A stretch of DNA of 20,466 nucleotides, from NCBI GenBank assembly GCA_038924905.1, contig JBCKUK010000023.1, positions 1 to 20,466 of the forward strand, in the 5' to 3' direction. Position numbers and translations under genes: made by a program. How positions within the stretch are numbered: position 1 is the stretch's first letter; each line of letters begins with the position of its first letter. Under the pieces are notes generated by a model. That model was not told the origin of the DNA. It worked only from the letters and a program-made list of their open reading frames with translations, and did no database searches. Source of the DNA: JBCKUK01 sp038924905 (GTDB lineage: Bacteria > Pseudomonadota > Gammaproteobacteria > Burkholderiales > Methylophilaceae). Of this stretch, positions 7,873 through 14,525 are shown in pieces.

Positions 7873-8529
7873 ATGAGTGAATCCAAATTCAGACATACAG
7901 CCATCACCACGGCTTTGATGGCAGGGTTTACGGCAATAGGAACTGCCTTGCTGGCGTATACCTATTTCAGTACCAAGGCGCCAATTGCGGCCAGCGAGGC
8001 AGAGGCGCGCATGGCGCTGTTAGATCAGGTATTGCCGCCAGCCTTGCATGATAATGATTTGCTGAAAGATACGGTGAAGATTGCAGCAGGCGGCGAACTC
8101 GGCAATCGCACGGAGACACTGGCTTATAGTGCACGGCTTGCCGGTCAGCCATCAGCGGTGATTCTGGAGACAACGGCGCCGGATGGTTATAGTGGCGATA
8201 TCAAGCTGTTGATTGCGATTCGTCAGGATGGCAGCCTTGCCGGAGTGCGCGTACTGGCGCATAAGGAAACGCCGGGTCTGGGCGATTATATTGATATCGA
8301 GCATGGCGACTGGATCAGGCATTTTGATAATCAATCGTTGGCGAAAACAACTGAAGACCAATGGAAGGTCAAAAAGGACGGCGGGTCTTTTGACTACATG
8401 ACTGGCGCCACCATTACCCCGCGCGCCGTGGTTAAGGCGGTGCACAAGGCATTACAATATTTCAGTGTCAATAAAGACGTATTATTGGCACAGACAGCGG
8501 CAAATGAGCCACAAGGAGTATCGAAATGA
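7873..8529 (+). CDS. rnfG: Rnf complex FMN-binding subunit G
   Basis: RnfG has one N-terminal membrane helix and a periplasmic domain with a covalent FMN. The ATG at 7873 gives 218 residues beginning MSESKFRHTAITTALM, after which the membrane helix follows at once. An upstream in-frame start at 7819 would overlap rnfD and add 18 residues without family resemblance. The FMN attachment motif is TGATITP with Thr180 as the modified residue, and KETPGLGDYID, a conserved FMN-domain motif, lies upstream of it. The ATGA overlap with rnfE shows coupled translation. Confidence 0.94.
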   Translation: MSESKFRHTAITTALMAGFTAIGTALLAYTYFSTKAPIAASEAEARMALLDQVLPPALHDNDLLKDTVKIAAGGELGNRTETLAYSARLAGQPSAVILETTAPDGYSGDIKLLIAIRQDGSLAGVRVLAHKETPGLGDYIDIEHGDWIRHFDNQSLAKTTEDQWKVKKDGGSFDYMTGATITPRAVVKAVHKALQYFSVNKDVLLAQTAANEPQGVSK

Positions 8530-9203
8530 GCGTCTATAAAGACATTGCCCAGAATGGGCTGTGGAAGCAGAACCCGGGTGTGGTACAGCTGCTGGGTCTA
8601 TGCCCAACCTTGGCGGTGACCACCACTGCAGTCAATGGCCTGAGCCTGGGATTTGTCACTGCACTCGTGATGGCGGCGAGTAACGGCTCGGTTTCGCCGA
8701 TTCGCCGCATCATTCCCGAAGAGATCCGCATCCCGGTATTTGTCCTGGTTATCGCAGCGTTGGTAACGGTGATTGATCTTGGGATGAATGCGTTTGCTCA
8801 CCCCTTGCATAAAGTGTTGGGGATTTTTATCCCGCTGATTGTGACCAATTGTATCGTGCTGGCACGCGTGGAAGCATTTGCCGCGAGAAACCCCACCACG
8901 CCTTCGATACTGGATGGCTTCATGATGGGCCTGGGCTTGACCATGGTACTCACCTTGCTGGGTGCGATCCGTGAATTAGTCGGTCAAGGTACGATGTTGT
9001 CCGGCATTGATCTGGCATTGGGGCCAGCAGCCAAACAATTTGTAGTGACGGTGATTCCTGATTACCATGGCTTTTTGCTGGCTATTTTGCCGCCCGGCGC
9101 CTTTATTGGTCTTGGCTTGCTGATAGCCTCGCGCAATTGGGTAGAACAGCGCAAGACCGAGTCTACGCCCATGCTGCCAATGACGGCTGCGCAAAGTCAC
9201 TGA
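8526..9203 (+). CDS. rnfE: Rnf complex membrane subunit E
   Basis: RnfE is the membrane partner of RnfA, with the same fold in inverted topology. The 225 residues include NPGVVQLLGLCPTLAVT near the N terminus and LIVTNCIVLARVEAFA in mid-protein. The Cys in these two motifs are expected to ligate the shared [2Fe-2S] cluster with RnfA. Six hydrophobic segments are visible. It overlaps rnfG by four bases (ATGA) and is the last Rnf subunit; nth follows after 10 bases. All six subunits of the complex are thus present and intact in the order A-B-C-D-G-E, the same order as the enterobacterial rsx operon. Confidence 0.95.
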   Translation: MSVYKDIAQNGLWKQNPGVVQLLGLCPTLAVTTTAVNGLSLGFVTALVMAASNGSVSPIRRIIPEEIRIPVFVLVIAALVTVIDLGMNAFAHPLHKVLGIFIPLIVTNCIVLARVEAFAARNPTTPSILDGFMMGLGLTMVLTLLGAIRELVGQGTMLSGIDLALGPAAKQFVVTVIPDYHGFLLAILPPGAFIGLGLLIASRNWVEQRKTESTPMLPMTAAQSH

Positions 9204-9213
9204 TTAGTTAAAA

Positions 9214-9849
9214 ATGAATGCGGAAAAGTGTCGTGAGATTTTTCGTAGATTAAGTCTCGCAATACCAGAGCCAACCACCGAGCTTGTTCATGGCAGCACC
9301 TTTGAGCTGCTGGTCGCCGTTATCCTTTCCGCACAAGCCACTGACAAGGGCGTGAATCTGGCAACGGCCAGGCTCTTTCCGGTGGCCAATACGCCGCAAG
9401 CCATGCTTGTATTGGGGTTGGAAGGCCTGGAACAATACATCAAAACTATCGGTCTATATCACAGCAAAGCCAAAAACATCGTCGCTGCTTGCCGGATGTT
9501 GGTGGATGATTACGCTGGACAAGTGCCCAGCACGCGTGAGGCGCTGGAACGACTGCCGGGCGTAGGGCGCAAAACTGCGAATGTCATGCTTAACACCGCG
9601 TTTGGTCAGCCTACCATTGCAGTGGATACGCATTTGTTTCGCCTTGGTAACCGCACCAGGCTGGCTCCCGGAAAAACGCCGGTTGAGGTTGAAAAAAAGC
9701 TGATGAAAGTTGTTCCCAAAGAATATTTACGCGACGCGCATCATCTGCTAATTTTGCATGGACGCTACACTTGTATTGCGCGCAAACCCAAATGTGGTGA
9801 ATGTGTGATTGAAGATTTGTGTGAGTATCGAGCCAAGGAGTTTGTGTGA
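9214..9849 (+). CDS. nth: Endonuclease III
   Basis: Nth is a bifunctional DNA glycosylase/AP lyase that removes oxidised pyrimidines in base excision repair. The 211-residue protein has the helix-hairpin-helix motif LPGVGRKTAN with catalytic Lys120, the catalytic Asp138 in IAVDTHLFR, and a C-terminal [4Fe-4S] loop with the standard spacing C-x6-C-x2-C-x5-C (CIARKPKCGECVIEDLC). Numbering and length match the E. coli enzyme. It closes the rnf operon, as rsx-nth does in enterobacteria. The ribosome site before the ATG is weak, suggesting read-on from rnfE. Confidence 0.96.
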   Translation: MNAEKCREIFRRLSLAIPEPTTELVHGSTFELLVAVILSAQATDKGVNLATARLFPVANTPQAMLVLGLEGLEQYIKTIGLYHSKAKNIVAACRMLVDDYAGQVPSTREALERLPGVGRKTANVMLNTAFGQPTIAVDTHLFRLGNRTRLAPGKTPVEVEKKLMKVVPKEYLRDAHHLLILHGRYTCIARKPKCGECVIEDLCEYRAKEFV

Positions 9850-9859
9850 GGAAAGGTTT

Positions 9860-10951
9860 ATGAACGTCGCCACTGGCCTTGCTATTGGCCGAGAGGCAAA
9901 CCCTAATCTGGCTGCGCAAGCAGTCAAGCAGGCGATGCATGCCGCAGATATTAGCATTGCCAGTAGCGTACTGCTGTTCCTTACCTCCGAATTTGCGCGC
10001 GATCCTGTTCCTGCCTTGCGTGCGGCGGCAAAGGCCGCAAGCTGTACGCAAATCATGGGCTGTTGCCCCGGTATATTTACCGAGCAGGACTGGATGCTGG
10101 ATGCACCGGCCGCTGCGGCATTGGTGCTGAGCGGTGAAGTCGCTCTGACGCACCTTTCAACCAAGGATGCCAGTCAGTTACTGCTCACTCTGGCTGCGCC
10201 TAAACGCCATTAACACCACCTGGATGTCGGGTAGTGGGGCTGTGGTATACGCTTTGGTGGTGTATCCGGTGACGCCACTGGGCAAGGGCCTTTTTCCGTT
10301 TGGCAAAACGGCAAGGGAGCAGTGGAGGGGCATTGTGAAGCTGTGCTGCAAGGGGTTAAAGGTGTCGTTGCCGCAGCGCACGGCCTGCGCATCCTTGATA
10401 AACCCAAGCAGGTGACCAAGGCAGACGCACATGATGTGCAAATGCTGGCAGAAAAGCCCGCGTTCAAGGTGCTGCAACGTGCTTGTGATGCCATTAATGA
10501 GTCCATTCCCTTGCATCGAATCATGGCTGTTTTTGCTGACACTGCCGAGGCGATTAACGCGGGCGACTACCAGCTAGCCGCGCTGGTTAGTGGTAATGAT
10601 AACGATCAATCCACTACGCTTGCCAAGCGTGTGCAGACCGGACAGTTTTTATGCTGGGCGATACGCGAGGTAGAAGCCGCACTGAAGGATTTGCAGCAAA
10701 CTGCGGTCAATTTAGAGAGCAGGCTCGGCATGCGGCCAGATTTCGGCATGTTATTTTCATGCCTGGGCCGTGGGCATTATTTTTACGGTGGTGTGGATTA
10801 TGATTTATCTTTGTTGCGGACGCAGTTCCCACATATGCCATTGATAGGTTTTTATGGCAACGGCGAAATTGCGCCTAGCAATCACAAACAAAATGGCGGC
10901 AGTGAGTTGCTCCAGTATTCGGCCGTTCTGGGCTTGTTTTCTCGGAGCTAG
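9860..10951 (+). pseudogene. FIST-domain sensor protein, two compensating frameshifts
   Basis: Start at ATG 9860 after GAGGAAAGG. FIST N and C domain proteins are predicted small-ligand sensors. The frame runs well to about 10201, where one extra A in an AAA run (10202-10204) moves the conserved NAINTTWMSG into the next frame; the original frame hits a TAA at 10211-10213. Near 10235-10250 a missing base returns reading to the first frame, giving IRFGGVSGDATGQG and then a clean C-terminal domain (SRLGMRPDFGMLFSCLGRG, FYGNGEIAP) to the TAG at 10949-10951. Restored, the protein would be about 363 residues, normal for the family. The two opposite single-base shifts within 40 bases may be real lesions or consensus errors. 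It lies 10 bases after nth and 2 bases before the DUF1841 gene, probably in one transcript. Confidence 0.75.
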
Positions 10952-10953
10952 GG

Positions 10954-11394
10954 GTGACAGCTTTATTTAATCCCAGCCGCGATCAGGTTCGACAATTCTT
11001 TTTTGATGCCTGGCTCAAGTACAAGCAGAAGCAGCCACTGACAGACCTGGAGGCGATTGCCATGCAGGTAGTAGAGATGCATCCTGAATATCACGCGGTG
11101 CTTGATGCGCCTGAGCGCTATCTACAGCAAGCCTATTTTCCTGAAATGGGCGAAACCAATCCATTTCTACACATGAGCTTGCACCTGTCGGTGCTGGAGC
11201 AGATCGGTATCAATCAGCCGCCTGGTATTGTGCAGGCCTACCAAAAGTTGCAGCAAAAACATGAGGATAGTCACCAGGCTCAGCACGATTTGATGGATTG
11301 CCTGGCAGAAACTGTCTGGCAAGCCCAGCGTGACGGTCAGCAACCGGATACGGAGACATACTTGAACTGTATGCAGAAAAAAGCCTCAATGTAG
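10954..11394 (+). CDS. DUF1841 family protein
   Basis: This 146-residue protein starts with GTG two bases after the FIST stop. It shows the N-terminal FNPSRDQVRQFFFDAW, the HPEYHAVLD segment, and the FLHMSLHLSVLEQI region with several His, followed by HxxxxxxxDCLAE-like spacing in the C-terminal helix. These match my recollection of DUF1841 proteins, short helical proteins common in beta- and gammaproteobacteria with no established function. The repeated His/Glu pattern (HPEYH, HMSLHLS, HEDSHQAQHD) would suit a metal-binding helical bundle, but that is inference. The frame is intact although the genes on either side are broken. A GGAG at 10944-10947 may serve as ribosome site. Confidence 0.8.
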   Translation: MTALFNPSRDQVRQFFFDAWLKYKQKQPLTDLEAIAMQVVEMHPEYHAVLDAPERYLQQAYFPEMGETNPFLHMSLHLSVLEQIGINQPPGIVQAYQKLQQKHEDSHQAQHDLMDCLAETVWQAQRDGQQPDTETYLNCMQKKASM

Positions 11395-11427
11395 AATGTT
11401 ATCGAATTGCACAATCTGGGGAACCCA

Positions 11428-12003
11428 ATGACAAGTAGTGCGTAGAACGACTGGCTTACCGAGCATGGCGATTATCTCTATCGTTTCGCGTTAGCGCGCT
11501 TGCGCGACACCCATCAAGCCGAGGATGTGGTGCAGGAAACGTTACTTGCAGCGATTCAGAATCAAACCTATGAAGGCAAATCGGCACCTCGCACCTGGCT
11601 GACCGGCATACTCAAACACAAAATTATTGATTTGATACGACGCCAGATGCGCGAGCAACCGCTTCAGCATGAGGGTGATCTATTAACCGATGAGCCCGGC
11701 ATGGATGAATTTTTTGAAGAAGATGGTCATTGGCTGGACAAGCCGCAATCCTGGGGCGCACCGGAACGACTGCTTGAACAAAAGCAGTTTCTAGGTATTT
11801 TGCAGCAGTGTATGGACAAACTGCCGCCCAAACTTGCCAGTCTTTTCCTGATGCGGGAAGTGCACGAAAGCGATAATGAAGAAATTTGTAAGGAACTGGC
11901 AATCAGCTCGACCAATGCTTGGGTAATGCTGTATCGGGCTCGTAGGGGACTAAGGAAATGTCTCGAGTTACATTGGATGGGAGGTAAACATGCTGAGTTG
12001 TAA
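11428..12003 (+). pseudogene. ECF-type sigma factor with an amber stop at codon 6
   Basis: ATG at 11428 follows a good ribosome site (CTGGGGA) and encodes MTSSA, then TAG at 11443-11445. The same frame continues without a break as NDWLTEHGDYLYRFALARLR..., a normal start of sigma region 2, then AEDVVQETLLAA and PRTWLTGILKHKIIDL (region 2) and LPPKLASLFLMREVH...EICKELAISSTNAWVMLYRARRGL (region 4). Read through, the protein would be about 191 residues, normal for ECF factors. The only usable downstream start is TTG at 11500, which would remove the first part of region 2 and lacks a good ribosome site. It overlaps the anti-sigma gene by 14 bases. ECF factors of this kind often control MNIO/bufferin-type loci, which lie just downstream. 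A truncated but functional protein or a consensus error cannot be excluded. Confidence 0.7.
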
Positions 12004-12238
12004 ACAAGTTAGCCAGCTTGCGTCCCAGTCCATGGAACGCAAGCTTTCCTACCGGGAACGGTTCGCATTATTTTTGCACCTTATGGTGTGTGATGCCTGC
12101 ACGCTTTTTGTGGGTCAGCTCAAGTTGCTGCGGCAAGCCATGCAGCGTGTAGGTAAAAACGTCGAGCAAGATACACAGATAGTGCTGCCAGCGGAAGCTA
12201 GAAAGCGCATTGCGAGCAAGCTTGAATCTAATCATTAG
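11990..12238 (+). CDS. Small zinc-finger anti-sigma factor
   Basis: The 82-residue protein starts inside the end of the sigma gene (14-base overlap). It contains CKQVSQLASQSMERKL, then HLMVCDACTLF, giving the Cys...His-x3-Cys-x2-Cys arrangement of zinc-binding (zf-HC2/ZAS-type) anti-sigma domains. It has no membrane helix, so it would be a soluble, possibly redox- or metal-sensing, anti-sigma factor for the upstream ECF protein. Such short soluble partners are commonly paired with ECF factors next to DUF692 genes. The frame is intact. If the sigma gene is truly broken, this gene has lost its partner. Confidence 0.8.
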   Translation: MLSCKQVSQLASQSMERKLSYRERFALFLHLMVCDACTLFVGQLKLLRQAMQRVGKNVEQDTQIVLPAEARKRIASKLESNH

Positions 12239-12301
12239 TTGTTTGTTCGGGTAAAACCGCGCAATGACCGGTTTGATTGACGCAAGCTGAATTTTTTTGA
12301 A

Positions 12302-12309
12302 GTCTATTT
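12302..12309 (+). repeat. Left target-site duplication of the MITE
   Basis: GTCTATTT directly abuts the left end of the 191-bp element and is repeated exactly at 12501-12508 beyond the right end. This is the 8-bp duplication expected from transposition. Confidence 0.8.
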
Positions 12310-12500
12310 CTTGCCTATCCGATTAGCACCCACACATACTAGATATGGGATGCAGCCAGACCACGAGAAAACCCGGCAGGGCTGGCAGAATGCCATGTGG
12401 CACAATGGGTTACCGCAAGAATGCCAGCTGCGACGGCCCGATTGTCGGATTTACCGACCCACTAGGTGTAGTGTTTGTGGGTGCTAATCGGATAGGCAAG
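12310..12500. mobile_element. 191-bp MITE with perfect terminal inverted repeats
   Basis: The ends are perfect inverted repeats for 25 bases (starting CTTGCCTATCCGATTAGCAC at the left) and stay paired to 32 bases with two mismatches (12310-12341 against 12469-12500). The 8-bp flanks GTCTATTT are identical on both sides. It contains no transposase, only a 58-codon open frame (12345-12521) that runs out through the right end. The 8-bp duplication fits several insertion-sequence families, so I do not assign a parent. It inserted between the anti-sigma gene and the precursor gene, 30 bases before the latter's ATG. Removing it rejoins ...TTTGAAGTCTATTTGATACC... to the precursor's ribosome site. 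Confidence 0.85.
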
Positions 12501-12508
12501 GTCTATTT
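12501..12508 (+). repeat. Right target-site duplication of the MITE
   Basis: GTCTATTT is identical to the left flank at 12302-12309 and lies 22 bases before the HvfA-like start codon. Confidence 0.8.
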
Positions 12509-12518
12509 GATACCAATT

Positions 12519-12525
12519 TAGGAGA
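12519..12525 (+). promoter_or_regulatory. Ribosome binding site of the HvfA-like gene
   Basis: TAGGAGA lies five bases before the ATG at 12531. It survives beyond the right target duplication, so translation of the precursor does not depend on the MITE even if transcription may. Confidence 0.75.
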
Positions 12526-12530
12526 AATAC

Positions 12531-12863
12531 ATGAAAGTTACCAACAAACCCCTGGCTCTGGCCATTGGCAGCGCATTTGTAGCATCAATTGCTGCAACCA
12601 GTATTCACGCTGCGGAAAATCCATTTGCACTTAAATCCTTATCCTCCGGCTACATGGTTGCCGATGCCGAAAAAATGAAAGACGGCAAGTGCGGTACTGA
12701 TAAATGTAGCGCTGCAAAAAAGAAAGCAATGGCCGATAAGGCTAAAGAAGGTAATTGCAGTGCGGATAAAATGAAGGAAGGCAACTGCAGTGCAGAAAAG
12801 ATGAAAGAAGCCAATTGCAGTGCTGACAAGGCCAAGGAAGACTCTTGCCACGCTGACAAGTAG
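12531..12863 (+). CDS. HvfA-like secreted Cys-repeat precursor (RiPP metallophore)
   Basis: The 110 residues begin with a signal peptide (MKVTNKPLALAIG, cleavage likely after SIHA, near residue 27) and AENPFALKSLSSGYM, the leader-like conserved segment seen in HvfA proteins. A Lys/Glu/Ala-rich tail with six Cys (54, 59, 76, 86, 96, 106) follows. The last four are exactly ten residues apart in the decapeptides KEGNCSADKM, KEGNCSAEKM, KEANCSADKA and KEDSCHADK. In HvfA/bufferin-type systems the DUF692 enzyme converts such Cys to oxazolone-thioamide-like, copper-binding groups. Here the usual EGKCG core is present only as DGKCG (residues 51-55), and the repeats read EGNCS-like. The gene is 15 bases from the fused maturase and is preceded by a MITE. 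Assignment to the family is by leader and context; the modification is inferred. Confidence 0.85.
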   Translation: MKVTNKPLALAIGSAFVASIAATSIHAAENPFALKSLSSGYMVADAEKMKDGKCGTDKCSAAKKKAMADKAKEGNCSADKMKEGNCSAEKMKEANCSADKAKEDSCHADK

Positions 12864-12878
12864 TAGGCAGTTGACCAA

Positions 12879-14525
12879 GTGCATTCTAACAATATCAAAG
12901 GAGCAGGGCTGGGGTTAAAGCGCGAGCTGATTCCCCAGCTGCAGGCCGAGTTTGGCAAGGACTTAACCGCATCCATTGATTTTCTTGAAATTGCGCCAGA
13001 AAACTGGATTAACGCCGGTGGCCGCGTGGCCAAACAGCTTGCGTGGTTCACCGAGCGTTACCCGATTGCCGCCCATGGTTTGTCTTTATCCATTGGCGGG
13101 CCGGATCCGCTGAATCAGGTGTTTTTACAGCAAGTTAAAACCTTTCTCGAACGTCACCAAATCCCGCTTTATACCGAACATCTGAGCTATTGCAGCGATG
13201 GCGGTTATTTATACGATTTGCTGCCAATCCCGTTTACCGAAGAAGCCGTGCATTATGTGGCGAAACGTATCCGCCAAACGCAGGATATCCTGCAGCGGCG
13301 CATTGCGGTAGAAAATACCTCTTTCTACGTGGCAGCACCCATCTCCGAGATGGATGAATTAACTTTTTTGTGTGCGGTGCTGCAAGAGGCCGATTGCGAC
13401 TTGCACCTGGATATCAACAATATTTACGTGAACAGCGTTAATTTTGGCTTTGACCCACATACATTTTTGCGCGGTTTGCCGGGCGAACGCATCGTTTATG
13501 CGCATATAGCGGGACATGACCAGGAAGCGCCCGACTTGATTATTGATACGCATGGGCAAGACGTGATCGACCCGGTATGGGCGCTACTCAAAGAGGCTTA
13601 TCAGTTGCATGGCACCTTTCCTACGCTGTTGGAGCGCGATATCAATATCCCGCCACTACCCGAGATTATGCGCGAAGTGAATAGTATCGCCAAGCTGCAA
13701 GCGCCTTATAGAATCAATCAAGGCAGTGCAAATCAAGGCGCTACAAAAAGTAGCCGCAACATGAAGACTGCTTTGCCAAGCTTTCAGCAATATCAGCTAC
13801 AATTCACCGGCCATATTCGCAACCCTGAGGTAAACCCGCGTCCGGCCAAAGTACCGGCAAAACGCATGCGGGTATATACCGAGACTGTATTTAATAATCT
13901 CGAATCCAGTGTCTCGCCTTGTTTTCCTGTTGCAAAGAAGGTTTTGGGAGCACGCGCCTGGCAAAAACTCATTCGCGGTTTTTTTAGCCATCACCAATGT
14001 CACAGCCCGCTGTTCCGGCAAATTCCGGAAGAGTTTTTGCGCTACCTGGAATCCGCACCAAACCTACCGCTCTACCTTAAAAGCCTTGCGCATTATGAAT
14101 GGATAGAGCTGGCACTGGCTGTTGCCGACGTCTCCATTGATATGGCTACTGTTGATGCGGAAGGAGACTTGCTGCAAGGCTCACCGCTATTGGCACCAGC
14201 GCTTGCATTGCTTAGCTATGATTACCCGGTGCAATTAATTTCACCGCGTTTCAAGCCTAAGGCGCCTTTAAAAGAGCCAGTGCATTTGCTGGTGTATCGG
14301 GACGCCAAAGATGATGTGCAATTTGTCGAAATCAATCAGCTGACAGCACGCCTGTTGACGATCTTGCAAGCAGGGAATGTTACAGGCCAGCAGGCTTTGG
14401 AAAAAATTGCGATTGAGACCGCGCATTCTGACCCAGCGGCTATTATTCAATTTGGCCGAACTATTTTGTCCGACTTAAAAGTGCAAGGCGTAATTCTAGG
14501 TACATTAGCTATCAGCCCCAACTAG
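12879..14525 (+). CDS. Fused MNIO (DUF692, HvfB-like) and DUF2063 (HvfC-like) maturase
   Basis: The 548-residue protein starts at GTG 12879. Residues 5 to about 275 form the DUF692/MNIO TIM barrel, an iron-dependent enzyme that modifies Cys in precursor peptides. Expected metal ligands are visible: His66 (HGLSLSIGG), Glu100 (TEHLSY), Glu145 (VENTS), Asp178 with N180/N181 (LDINNIYVNS), His213 (AGH), Asp223/His225 (DTHG) and Glu252 (LLERD). A polar linker (about 276-294) leads to a DUF2063-type partner domain from about Met295 to the end. This domain is thought to bind the precursor leader and usually comes as a separate HvfC protein; here both are one chain with no stop or frameshift. It is the likely modifying enzyme of the upstream Cys-repeat peptide. 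Its TAG overlaps the convergent DedA stop. Confidence 0.92.
   Translation: MHSNNIKGAGLGLKRELIPQLQAEFGKDLTASIDFLEIAPENWINAGGRVAKQLAWFTERYPIAAHGLSLSIGGPDPLNQVFLQQVKTFLERHQIPLYTEHLSYCSDGGYLYDLLPIPFTEEAVHYVAKRIRQTQDILQRRIAVENTSFYVAAPISEMDELTFLCAVLQEADCDLHLDINNIYVNSVNFGFDPHTFLRGLPGERIVYAHIAGHDQEAPDLIIDTHGQDVIDPVWALLKEAYQLHGTFPTLLERDINIPPLPEIMREVNSIAKLQAPYRINQGSANQGATKSSRNMKTALPSFQQYQLQFTGHIRNPEVNPRPAKVPAKRMRVYTETVFNNLESSVSPCFPVAKKVLGARAWQKLIRGFFSHHQCHSPLFRQIPEEFLRYLESAPNLPLYLKSLAHYEWIELALAVADVSIDMATVDAEGDLLQGSPLLAPALALLSYDYPVQLISPRFKPKAPLKEPVHLLVYRDAKDDVQFVEINQLTARLLTILQAGNVTGQQALEKIAIETAHSDPAAIIQFGRTILSDLKVQGVILGTLAISPN

Noticed and set aside
11500..12003. Sigma gene starting at TTG 11500 as an intact gene
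   Set aside because: This drops about 24 residues including the first part of region 2, and no good ribosome site precedes the TTG. The ATG at 11428 with its CTGGGGA site fits the family start better.
12241..12300. Terminator after the anti-sigma gene (AAACCG...CGGTTT)
   Set aside because: The stem is only six base pairs with a nine-base loop and no T run follows directly.
12747..12860. CRISPR-like array from the 30-base periodicity
   Set aside because: The units are coding decapeptide repeats without spacers; no leader or cas genes are present.
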